A program made the translations under genes and the position numbers. From contig NZ_CANMUU010000002.1 of NCBI RefSeq assembly GCF_947501165.1, forward strand, positions 868,001 through 932,000: DNA of 64,000 nt, given 5' to 3'. The notes beneath the pieces were generated by a model. That model was not told where the DNA came from and did not search any database. It worked only from the letters and a program-made list of their open reading frames with translations. The stretch's first letter is position 1, and each line of letters starts with the position of its first letter. The stretch is from an uncultured Allomuricauda sp. GTDB taxonomy: Bacteria; Bacteroidota; Bacteroidia; Flavobacteriales; Flavobacteriaceae. Below, piece by piece: positions 56,832 through 64,000 of the stretch.

Positions 56832-58372
56832 CGTGAAGCCACTAAGGCTTTCTCCCGGATTATTTCACCAACAGGTCTGTTTTGAAGATGACTTTCCAAC
56901 CATGAAAGGATATCCAGATATAAAAAGGCCCGTTTTTCATAGGGATGGTTTTCGTACTTCTTCAATTCGTTATATAGCTTTTGGAACTCATTGTGCAATT
57001 CACTGGGGTAGATGTCGCCTAGACTCCTTAAAAACTTAATCATCTCGCGTTGAACCGCCTGTAAATCATTCATCTTTAAAAGAAACTTGTAGGTGCTTTT
57101 TAACTGGACTTCCAAGTGGTAATCCATACCCGCCTCATAGTGGGCCACTAAACTCAATACGCGGGCGAAACACATAAGATCCTCGCGCATCTTTAAGTTT
57201 TTGTTGGTGATAATTCGCTTCAGATACAAAATACAGTTTTTATGGTCCGAATTTCCGAAATACAGACAGGCAATTTTGTAATACAGCAGCATCACATGAT
57301 GCTCATCAATACGTTCTCTATGTTTTTTGATTCCGTATTCAATAATGTTCACCAAATACAATCCCCTATTGAATGTACCCTCCAGAAAATGAAGGTTCAA
57401 TTTATTGGAGTTCACATATAAAAATGTAAGTGAAGCGATATTATCGTTCTGCGGAAACTTGGGATGACTCACTTGTGCCTCCAAACGTTCTAAAGTATCC
57501 TTGAACTGAGTGCTATACTTCACAAAAAATAAAGCCTCTAGCAAGTAGTGATTCCCTTTGAGGAAAAAAACAGGGTTCAAGGATATCATATCCTCATTAT
57601 CATAGAACAAATCCACCCACTTACTGGCATATTTATAGGCGGATAAAAAATCTTGAGTTAAAAGGCTATACCAGAGATAGGCCTTATAAAGCCAGAGTTT
57701 TTCACGAAAACCCAAATCCTCTAATCGATATGACGGCAAATGTGAATCAAAATAATCCTTCACACTTCTTAGGTCTTCGTCATCTTTAACATACCCCACC
57801 TTCAGCATCATTCCATACAACTGTAGGGATAGGTTGGACAATTTGCTTGTCATTACGTTATGTTCCGAGAGTTCCTTGGCTTGTACCGCTAACTCATCTG
57901 CCCTAGCCGGAATACTTCGGGTTATATACTGAGTCTCGATTATCTTTTCAAGTTCAACAATCTCATACGCTACATTTTTTTCTTCATTCTCAATGGCAAA
58001 ATTCTTGGCCTTATCGAGGATTTTAAGACTTTGTTTGTACAACCCTTTTTGATAGAGAATTGTAGCAAAATCAAGCTGTTCCCGTATCTGTACACGAATG
58101 TTCTGATTTACTGGATTCAAACGCAGGCTTACCAAAATCTGTTTGTAAAGATGTGCCTTAAGGTTTGAAAGCTGCGCTTTTTTCACGATTCCACTCTCTA
58201 AAATCTGCTTTTCATTGTACAAACGCATTTTGTCCAATAAATTGAAAAGTGCCAAAAACTTTGCATCAGCATTCACCCCCAGTCTACCCACATACAGCTT
58301 AAATTGCCTCTTTTCCGATTTGGATAAAGATTTAATCAATATGAACAATGTATCCTTATGGGCATTTGTCAT
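56828..58372 (-). CDS. Large alpha-helical (TPR-like) cytoplasmic protein, function unknown
   Basis: 514 residues, no signal peptide and no membrane segment. It begins TLFILIKSLSKSEKRQFKLY and is helical throughout, with TPR-like pairs such as LYQKGLYKQSLKILDKAKNF and KIACLYFGNSDHKNCILYLK. I recall similar proteins across Bacteroidota next to housekeeping genes but no function. The repeats are degenerate and fit an alpha-solenoid that binds protein or RNA. Its last four bases overlap the rluA stop, and its start faces leuA across 146 bases. Confidence 0.75.
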   Translation of the reverse strand: MTNAHKDTLFILIKSLSKSEKRQFKLYVGRLGVNADAKFLALFNLLDKMRLYNEKQILESGIVKKAQLSNLKAHLYKQILVSLRLNPVNQNIRVQIREQLDFATILYQKGLYKQSLKILDKAKNFAIENEEKNVAYEIVELEKIIETQYITRSIPARADELAVQAKELSEHNVMTSKLSNLSLQLYGMMLKVGYVKDDEDLRSVKDYFDSHLPSYRLEDLGFREKLWLYKAYLWYSLLTQDFLSAYKYASKWVDLFYDNEDMISLNPVFFLKGNHYLLEALFFVKYSTQFKDTLERLEAQVSHPKFPQNDNIASLTFLYVNSNKLNLHFLEGTFNRGLYLVNIIEYGIKKHRERIDEHHVMLLYYKIACLYFGNSDHKNCILYLKRIITNKNLKMREDLMCFARVLSLVAHYEAGMDYHLEVQLKSTYKFLLKMNDLQAVQREMIKFLRSLGDIYPSELHNEFQKLYNELKKYENHPYEKRAFLYLDILSWLESHLQNRPVGEIIREKALVASR

Positions 58373-58472
58373 CGTAAAAAATAGAGTTTAATATATTGAA
58401 TATTAGATATTTAAAGTATTAAAAACCTAATTTAACATTGTAATGGATTTAAGTGTATTTCTTTACCGGCAG

Positions 58473-58500
58473 ACTCCTACCATATCTTCGTAATAGGAGT
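58473..58500 (+). promoter_or_regulatory. Hairpin in the leuA leader
   Basis: ACTCCTA (58473-58479) pairs with TAGGAGT (58494-58500) across a 14-base loop, 18 bases before the leuA ATG. The right arm contains the Shine-Dalgarno-like AGGAGT. In the leuA frame this stretch would read with Leu codons CTC, CTA and CTT. No poly-T follows, so it is not a terminator. Confidence 0.4.
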
Positions 58501-58518
58501 AAAAAACCGACTACACGA

Positions 58519-59691
58519 ATGGATAAAGATAAGGTACAAATTTTTGATACGACTTTGAGGGATGGTGAGCAAGTCCCAGGTTGTAAACTGGACACCAAAC
58601 AAAAGCTGGTCATCGCCCAACGATTGGATGAGCTAGGAGTTGATATCATCGAGGCTGGGTTTCCAATTTCGAGTCCAGGAGACTTTCAATCAGTAAATGA
58701 AATTGCCAAACTTGTTAAAAATGCTACAGTTTGCGGCCTCACAAGAGCGGTCAAAAAAGATATTGAGGTAGCAGCCGAAGCCATAAAAGTTGCTAAGAGA
58801 CCCAGAATCCATACTGGGATAGGGACTTCAGATTCGCATATTAAATTTAAGTTCAACTCTACCCGAGAGAAAATAATTGAGCGTGCAGTTGAGGCCGTCT
58901 CTTATGCAAAGTCTTTTGTGGAGGATGTGGAGTTCTACGCCGAAGATGCTGGTAGAACGGATAATGACTACCTGGCCCAAGTTTGTGAAGCTGTGATTAA
59001 AGCAGGTGCCACTGTGCTCAATATTCCGGATACCACCGGATATTGTCTTCCAGAAGAGTATGGTGCAAAAATGAAATACCTAAGAGAAAATGTAAAAGGA
59101 ATCGACAAAGCCGTTCTTTCCTGTCATTGTCACAACGATTTGGGATTGGCCACCGCCAATTCTATAGCGGGAGTAGTAAACGGAGCGAGGCAAATAGAGT
59201 GCACCATTAATGGTATAGGTGAAAGAGCTGGAAACACTTCCTTGGAAGAAGTGGTCATGATTCTTCGCCAACATCCTTATCTCAACCTTGATACGGACAT
59301 AAATAGCACTTTATTATACGATACAAGTCAGATGGTATCCCAAAAAATGGGAATGCCAGTACAACCCAATAAGGCCATTGTTGGCTCCAATGCTTTTGCC
59401 CATAGTTCAGGGATACATCAGGATGGTGTAATCAAGCAAAGGGAAACCTACGAAATAATTGATCCTAAAGACGTAGGGGTAAGCCAATCATCAATTGTGC
59501 TTACAGCACGCAGTGGAAGGGCAGCCTTAGCATACAGAGCTAAAAATGTAGGGTATGAACTGACCAAACTTCAATTGGATGTAGTTTATGATAACTTTTT
59601 GAAGTTTGCGGATAGACAAAAGGAAATATTTGACGAAGATATCCACAAGATAATTGAAGCAAGTGATATTCGTATTGCCAATATCGCTTAA
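58519..59691 (+). CDS. leuA: 2-isopropylmalate synthase, short form
   Basis: 390 residues from the ATG at 58519; the frame is open upstream to 58453, but family similarity starts at [17 protein letters not shown]. Catalytic Arg14-Asp15 lie in the TLRDGEQ motif and the metal His203/His205 in [24 protein letters not shown] and [13 protein letters not shown] are present. It condenses acetyl-CoA with 2-oxoisovalerate for leucine. The protein ends shortly after the catalytic and linker parts, so the C-terminal allosteric LeuA dimer domain of the 500-residue enzymes is missing. Specificity for isopropylmalate rather than citramalate is supported by leuB next door. Confidence 0.9.
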   Translation: MDKDKVQIFDTTLRDGEQVPGCKLDTKQKLVIAQRLDELGVDIIEAGFPISSPGDFQSVNEIAKLVKNATVCGLTRAVKKDIEVAAEAIKVAKRPRIHTGIGTSDSHIKFKFNSTREKIIERAVEAVSYAKSFVEDVEFYAEDAGRTDNDYLAQVCEAVIKAGATVLNIPDTTGYCLPEEYGAKMKYLRENVKGIDKAVLSCHCHNDLGLATANSIAGVVNGARQIECTINGIGERAGNTSLEEVVMILRQHPYLNLDTDINSTLLYDTSQMVSQKMGMPVQPNKAIVGSNAFAHSSGIHQDGVIKQRETYEIIDPKDVGVSQSSIVLTARSGRAALAYRAKNVGYELTKLQLDVVYDNFLKFADRQKEIFDEDIHKIIEASDIRIANIA

Positions 59692-59743
59692 ACATACTTT
59701 ACCAAATCGATTCGGCCAACCCACCTGAAAATAGTAGTTGTAT

Positions 59744-60862
59744 ATGAAGTTAAACATTGCCCTATTACCTGGAGATGGTGTTGGTCCTGAGGTACTTTCG
59801 CAAGCTGTAAAGTGTTTGCAAGCAGTGGAGGAGACCTTTAATCATCAGTTTATTTACAGGGAAGCACCCGTAGGAGCTTTTGCCATAGACCGACATGGGA
59901 CTCCCCTTCCCAAGAAAACTTTGGGTCTTTGCAAAACATCCGATGCCATTTTGTTCGGAGCTATAGGCGACCCCAAATATGACAACAATCCAAAAGCTAA
60001 AATAAGACCAGAACAAGGTCTACTTGAACTTAGAAAAGCTTTAGGTCTCTTTACCAACATTAGGCCAATAAAGGCATTCTCAAGTTTACTGGATAATTCT
60101 CCTTTGAAAAAGGAAATTATAGAAAATACCAATTTTCTAATCTATAGGGAGTTGACCGGTGGCATCTATTTTGGTGAGAAAAAAACCAATGATAGTGGTA
60201 CTATCGCTTCCGATCTTTGTGAGTATTCCGAGGAGGAAATCAGTAGAATTGCCCATCTCGCTTTTAAAGCTGCAAAAAACAGGGAGGGAAAGCTTACTTT
60301 GGTAGATAAAGCCAATGTTTTGGAATCTTCAAGACTATGGCGCAAAGTAGTCTCCAAAATCGGTGAAAGTTATCCGGAAGTGAAACTGGACTTTTTGTTT
60401 GTTGACAATGCTGCTATGCAGCTCATCCTAAATCCAAAACAATTTGATGTAATCCTTACCGAAAACATGTTTGGAGACATCCTTTCTGATGAAGCAAGCG
60501 TCATTGGTGGTTCAATAGGTCTTTTGGCCTCTGCATCTATTGGTGAGGAAAATGCCCTCTTCGAACCGATACATGGATCTTACCCGCAAGCCAAAGGGAT
60601 GGACATTGCCAATCCTATAGCCTCAATCCTGTCGGCTGCCATGCTTTTGGAACATCATAGTCTTTTTGAAGAAGCTATGGCAGTAAGAGAAGCTGTGGAC
60701 AAGGCCTTAAATAAAGGTATTGTTACCGCGGATTTAAACCAAAAGAGTCCCTATGGAACCAATCAAGTGGGTGATTTTATCGCTGACAATATTGTGGACA
60801 GTGATGAACCCTTCATCATGAACGATGAAAATATTGATTTGGGAAAGTCAACAATTATTTAG
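59744..60862 (+). CDS. leuB: 3-isopropylmalate dehydrogenase
   Basis: 372 residues from the ATG at 59744, 52 bases after leuA; a TTG two codons earlier is less likely. Isocitrate/isopropylmalate dehydrogenase family: NIALLPGDGVGPEVLSQAVK, EQGLLELRKALGLFTNIRP, YRELTGGIYFG, DKANVLESSRLW, ENMFGDILSDEASVIGGSIG and EPIHGSYPQAKGMDIANP. NAD-dependent oxidative decarboxylation in leucine synthesis. leuC and leuD are not in the window. Its last eight bases overlap the convergent TlpA-like gene. Confidence 0.96.
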   Translation: MKLNIALLPGDGVGPEVLSQAVKCLQAVEETFNHQFIYREAPVGAFAIDRHGTPLPKKTLGLCKTSDAILFGAIGDPKYDNNPKAKIRPEQGLLELRKALGLFTNIRPIKAFSSLLDNSPLKKEIIENTNFLIYRELTGGIYFGEKKTNDSGTIASDLCEYSEEEISRIAHLAFKAAKNREGKLTLVDKANVLESSRLWRKVVSKIGESYPEVKLDFLFVDNAAMQLILNPKQFDVILTENMFGDILSDEASVIGGSIGLLASASIGEENALFEPIHGSYPQAKGMDIANPIASILSAAMLLEHHSLFEEAMAVREAVDKALNKGIVTADLNQKSPYGTNQVGDFIADNIVDSDEPFIMNDENIDLGKSTII

Positions 60863-62096
60863 TAGTCTCTTCCGTGGTCAACTCTTTTATTGTATTCTCG
60901 AAATCCTCTATGTATTCCTTATATTTCTCTCCAGTGGCGGGACCATTGAATCCCGTATGAATCTTTTTAACATCTCCCTTTCTATCAATAAAAATAGTGG
61001 TTGGATAGGACAGCACATGGTTTAGCATAGGTAATTTTTCATTGGCCAGCCTCTTATCAGAGGTTCCATACTGAGCCAATAAAACAGGATATGGTATGTT
61101 GATTCTATTTTTTAATCGATTAATACTCTTCCAAGCTTTTTCTTCGGTCTTGGCATATTCAAAAGCCAATCCAATGAATTCTATTTCCAAATCTGGATTT
61201 TCTTCCAAGTAGTTTACATAAAACTTGGTTTCGTCCAAACAGTTAGGACACCAAGAACCTAAAATCTGTACCACAACAGGTTTGTTTTCAAATTGGGAGT
61301 CTTGCAAACTTACCATTGAACCCTGTCCATCAGGAAAAGAAAAATCAAAGTTCTCATATCCTTCTTTCAAAAAAGTAAGGCTATTGGCATCTGGTAATTC
61401 AAAAGCCTCGTTTCGCTTGGCCACGAATTTTTCTTTGGAATGATTGCCAGAATAAAACACCCCTTCCAACGAATCCTTCTCAATTTTTGCAGTGAAAAGA
61501 AATACATGGGCACCATCAAACGTGGATAATTTTAATGAATCTCCATCAACCACACCCTCCAAATAACGATAATCTCCTGTAGTGGTCCTAAATGTTCCTT
61601 CAATTTTGTTCCCCTGTTGAACAAACAATCCCTTTGCCGCGTATTGCCCGATAGTACCCGGCTCAAAATAAGTTTCCCAAATACCTGAAAGGTTCTCTTT
61701 CGGTTCTTGGTCAACTGAAAACCTATCCCTTTTACCATAAAATGCTTCAAAGGGCACTACCCGGTTCAAGCTTTCTTTAATAAAACTTCCTTTGATTTCA
61801 TTCTCAGAAAAAGTTCCTGAGATATATCCCTCAAAAACTGGCATTTGAATACGTATAGTATCTTGCGAAAAAGATATTTCATCTACTACCACAACCTCAT
61901 CCGAATTGTACATTTCGAGCTTATAATCTCCCTCATCTTGTCTTTCCAGAGTGAAGGTAAACGGTAAATACTCATTATCAGATACTTGCATTGTGGCCCA
62001 CCAATCTCCTTCCGCCAACACTAATTTTTTTTCTTCTGTTTTACATGACCAAGTAAAAAGAGTAATCACCAATATTAAAAGAACACTTCTTTTCAT
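60855..62096 (-). CDS. TlpA-like thiol-disulfide oxidoreductase lipoprotein
   Basis: 413 residues. Lipoprotein signal with lipobox FTWSC near residue 17. The first 230 residues are beta-rich, with segments such as LSGIWETYFEPGTIGQYAAK and KGLFVQQGNKIEGTFRT, unlike the DUF4369 domain common in such proteins. The C-terminal thioredoxin domain (about 250-395) has the active site GSWCPNC with Cys283 and Cys286 and a cis-Pro loop in LSYPTTIFIDRKGDV. Probably an envelope disulfide reductase of the AhpC/TSA-TlpA class. Convergent with leuB. Confidence 0.9.
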   Translation of the reverse strand: MKRSVLLILVITLFTWSCKTEEKKLVLAEGDWWATMQVSDNEYLPFTFTLERQDEGDYKLEMYNSDEVVVVDEISFSQDTIRIQMPVFEGYISGTFSENEIKGSFIKESLNRVVPFEAFYGKRDRFSVDQEPKENLSGIWETYFEPGTIGQYAAKGLFVQQGNKIEGTFRTTTGDYRYLEGVVDGDSLKLSTFDGAHVFLFTAKIEKDSLEGVFYSGNHSKEKFVAKRNEAFELPDANSLTFLKEGYENFDFSFPDGQGSMVSLQDSQFENKPVVVQILGSWCPNCLDETKFYVNYLEENPDLEIEFIGLAFEYAKTEEKAWKSINRLKNRINIPYPVLLAQYGTSDKRLANEKLPMLNHVLSYPTTIFIDRKGDVKKIHTGFNGPATGEKYKEYIEDFENTIKELTTEETTK

Positions 62097-62176
62097 AAAA
62101 CCATTCGTTTACCTAAATATCGAAAATACTTCAGAAATCTTACATTACAGATAAGTTGACCGTTAATTATTTACGT

Positions 62177-62207
62177 TGAATCTCTTTCGCTATTGTTTTA
62201 TATTTGT
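62177..62207 (+). promoter_or_regulatory. Bacteroidota-type promoter for pheT
   Basis: TTG (62177-62179), a 20-base spacer and TATATTTG (62200-62207) match the -33/-7 consensus TTG-N(about 19-20)-TAnnTTTG. The -7 box ends 18 bases before the ATG. Confidence 0.75.
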
Positions 62208-62225
62208 CCACTTTAAATTTGGGGT

Positions 62226-64000
62226 ATGAAAATTTCTTACAACTGGTTGAAGCAATTTTTGAGTATTGATTGGAATGCTGAAGAAACCGGAGAACTTTTG
62301 ACCGATTTGGGTCTCGAAATTGAGGGTATCTCAAATTTCGAATCCATAAAGGGAGGGCTAAAAGGAGTGGTAGTGGGTGAAGTTCTAAGTTGTTCCCAAC
62401 ATCCTAATGCGGATCGATTGAAAATCACCTCTGTAGATATTGGTTTGGAAGATCCTGTTCAGATTGTTTGCGGTGCCCCAAATGTCGCTATGGGTCAAAA
62501 AGTACCTGTAGCCACCATTGGAACCACGCTTTACACTCAAGAAGGTGAACCATGGCAAATAAAAAAAGGCAAAATTCGGGGTGAAGAAAGCCATGGGATG
62601 ATATGTGCAGAGGATGAACTAGGCTTGGGCAGTGGACATGATGGCATCATGGTGCTGAGCGATTCATTGATACCGGGAACTCCTTGCAGCGAAGTTTTTG
62701 AAGTAGAACATGACCAAGTTTTTGAAATTGGACTTACACCGAACCGAGCAGATGCAATGAGTCATTTTGGAGTCGCACGGGACTTAAAAGCAGGCTTGGA
62801 ACAGAAAGAAATACAGAAGGGGCTTCTTACCCCATCTACTAGTAATTTTTCCATAGACAATCGTTCGCTAAAGATTGATGTAGAAGTCGAGAACAATGAT
62901 TTGGCGCCACGATATTGTGGAGTTACCATAAACAGTCTTATTGTACAAGAGTCGCCCGATTGGTTAAAGAATAGGCTGAACGCAATTGGCCTGTCCCCTA
63001 TTAATAATGTGGTTGATGCCACAAACTATGTGCTTCACGAGCTGGGACAGCCCTTACATGCTTTTGATGCAATAAAAATTAAAGGAGGAAAAATTGAAGT
63101 CAAACGATTACCTAAGGGGACTAAATTCATCACTCTTGATCGTGTGGAACGGGAACTTCATGAAGAGGATTTGATGATATGTGATAGTGAAAAACCCATG
63201 TGTATTGCTGGTGTTTTTGGAGGTATCCATTCTGGTGTCACTGAAGACACAACATCCATCTTTCTGGAAAGCGCATACTTTGACCCGGTTTCCATTCGAA
63301 AAACCGCAAAGCGACATGGTTTAAACACAGATGCATCTTTCCGTTTTGAGCGTGGAATCGATATTGAACTTACTGAGTATGCCCTTAAAAGAGCTGCGGT
63401 ACTTATTCGGGAGATAGCTGGTGGTGAAATAAGTTCGGAAGTAGTGGATTTATTTCCCAAAAAACCAAAGGAGAGACAAGTATTCCTAACTTTTGAGAAA
63501 ATCAACTCTTTGATTGGACAGGAAATTCCAAGAGATACAATTAAGTCCATTTTATCTTCTCTGGAAATAAAGGTGAACAATGTAACCGAATCAGGATTGG
63601 GTCTTACCATACCGTTTTATCGTGTGGATGTAGAACGGGAAGTGGACGTGATTGAGGAAATTTTGCGGGTCTATGGATATAACAACATCGATTTTAAACC
63701 AAAATTGAATGCTTCCATTGCCACAACCTCACGATTGGAGAACCATACCATTCAGGATACTATTGGAAATATGCTGGCCTCGCACGGTTTTTATGAAATA
63801 ATGACCAACAGTTTGGTATCCAAAGAAAATTTAGAAGCGCTTTCCTCTTCGGATGATGCGGTTGGTATGATAAATCCGCTAAGTATGGACCTATCTGTAA
63901 TGCGGACTTCTATGCTTCCATCTGGATTGGGAGCCATAGCCCACAATCTCAACAGACAGCAAAACCGTCTTAAACTTTATGAATTTGGCACAACCTATCA
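62226..64000 (+). CDS. pheT: Phenylalanine-tRNA ligase beta subunit (3' end missing)
   Basis: ATG at 62226; the frame is open to the window edge, giving about 591 of the usual 800 or so residues. N-terminus KISYNWLKQFLSIDWNAEE, then the EMAP-like tRNA-binding domain (HPNADRLKITSVDIG, QIVCGAPNVAMGQKVPVATI), the B3/B4 editing region (LDRVERELHEEDLMICDSEK, then a GIHSGVTE segment), the B5 domain (TFEKINSLIGQEIPRDTI) and the start of the synthetase-like core (NLNRQQNRLKLYEFGTTY). It pairs with PheS, which is not in the window, so pheS and pheT are unlinked here. It has its own promoter. Confidence 0.96.
   Translation, partial: MKISYNWLKQFLSIDWNAEETGELLTDLGLEIEGISNFESIKGGLKGVVVGEVLSCSQHPNADRLKITSVDIGLEDPVQIVCGAPNVAMGQKVPVATIGTTLYTQEGEPWQIKKGKIRGEESHGMICAEDELGLGSGHDGIMVLSDSLIPGTPCSEVFEVEHDQVFEIGLTPNRADAMSHFGVARDLKAGLEQKEIQKGLLTPSTSNFSIDNRSLKIDVEVENNDLAPRYCGVTINSLIVQESPDWLKNRLNAIGLSPINNVVDATNYVLHELGQPLHAFDAIKIKGGKIEVKRLPKGTKFITLDRVERELHEEDLMICDSEKPMCIAGVFGGIHSGVTEDTTSIFLESAYFDPVSIRKTAKRHGLNTDASFRFERGIDIELTEYALKRAAVLIREIAGGEISSEVVDLFPKKPKERQVFLTFEKINSLIGQEIPRDTIKSILSSLEIKVNNVTESGLGLTIPFYRVDVEREVDVIEEILRVYGYNNIDFKPKLNASIATTSRLENHTIQDTIGNMLASHGFYEIMTNSLVSKENLEALSSSDDAVGMINPLSMDLSVMRTSMLPSGLGAIAHNLNRQQNRLKLYEFGTTY

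Noticed and set aside
58453..58518. Separate leucine leader peptide ahead of leuA
   Set aside because: The frame has no stop before the leuA ATG, so it cannot be a free leader peptide; kept only as a possible extension with a hairpin.

Overview
The window looks like a chromosomal segment of a marine-type Flavobacteriaceae bacterium (Bacteroidota). Evidence: low-GC DNA; Bacteroidota promoter boxes of the TAnnTTTG type ahead of the tRNA, sdaA and pheT; a giant SprB-repeat surface protein ending in a type IX secretion (T9SS type B) sorting domain; a PF14905 outer-membrane barrel; a LytS/LytTR pair; DUF3179, YHYH, YwqK-type and PD40 proteins typical of this family. No phage, integrase, transposase or CRISPR array was seen. 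Both edges cut genes: an HGSNAT/DUF1624-type acyltransferase at the left and pheT at the right.

Layout. 1-2.8 kb: partial membrane acyltransferase, DUF3179 protein, small hypothetical. 2.8-8.1 kb: lpdA, a small membrane protein and an Lrp/AsnC regulator on the minus strand, divergent from a Cys/Met-metabolism PLP enzyme (probably methionine gamma-lyase) and an NhaC antiporter. 8.2-14.9 kb: a colinear housekeeping run, tpx - dgkA - ftsK - lolA - lptF - ribBA, covering oxidative defence, lipid recycling, chromosome segregation, lipoprotein and LPS export and riboflavin synthesis. 14.9-17 kb: TauE/SafE permease, tRNA-Ser(UGA), and a lipoprotein with an HExxH metallopeptidase motif. 17.4-23.1 kb: a membrane-anchored AraC regulator followed by alternating NTF2-like and serine beta-lactamase-like genes. 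23.3-24.7 kb: a YHYH lipoprotein and a MORN-repeat lipoprotein.

24.9-39.7 kb (minus strand): a 4119-residue SprB-type adhesin and a 697-residue paralogue that shares its whole N-terminal half-thousand residues but lacks the sorting domain. 39.8-44.9 kb: a LytTR response regulator and histidine kinase divergent from an outer-membrane barrel protein and a secreted protein. 45-50 kb: katG, a PD40 protein, a strongly structured intergenic region with a 6S-like RNA candidate, and a LuxR-type regulator whose phospho-acceptor Asp is replaced by Glu. 50-64 kb: dnaK, sdaA, small secreted proteins, panB, a four-helix-bundle (S23/IVS) gene apparently inserted ahead of rluA, a TPR-like protein, leuA-leuB, a TlpA-type thiol oxidoreductase lipoprotein, and pheT.

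The most interesting unlisted signals are in non-coding DNA. The first is a rod-shaped inverted-repeat RNA candidate at 48760-48896 with its own terminator. The second is a stack of long hairpins at 49138-49309 ahead of the pseudo-receiver gene. The third is a pair of adjacent palindromes between dnaK and sdaA. All domain names come from reading the translated sequence by eye; no database search was run.
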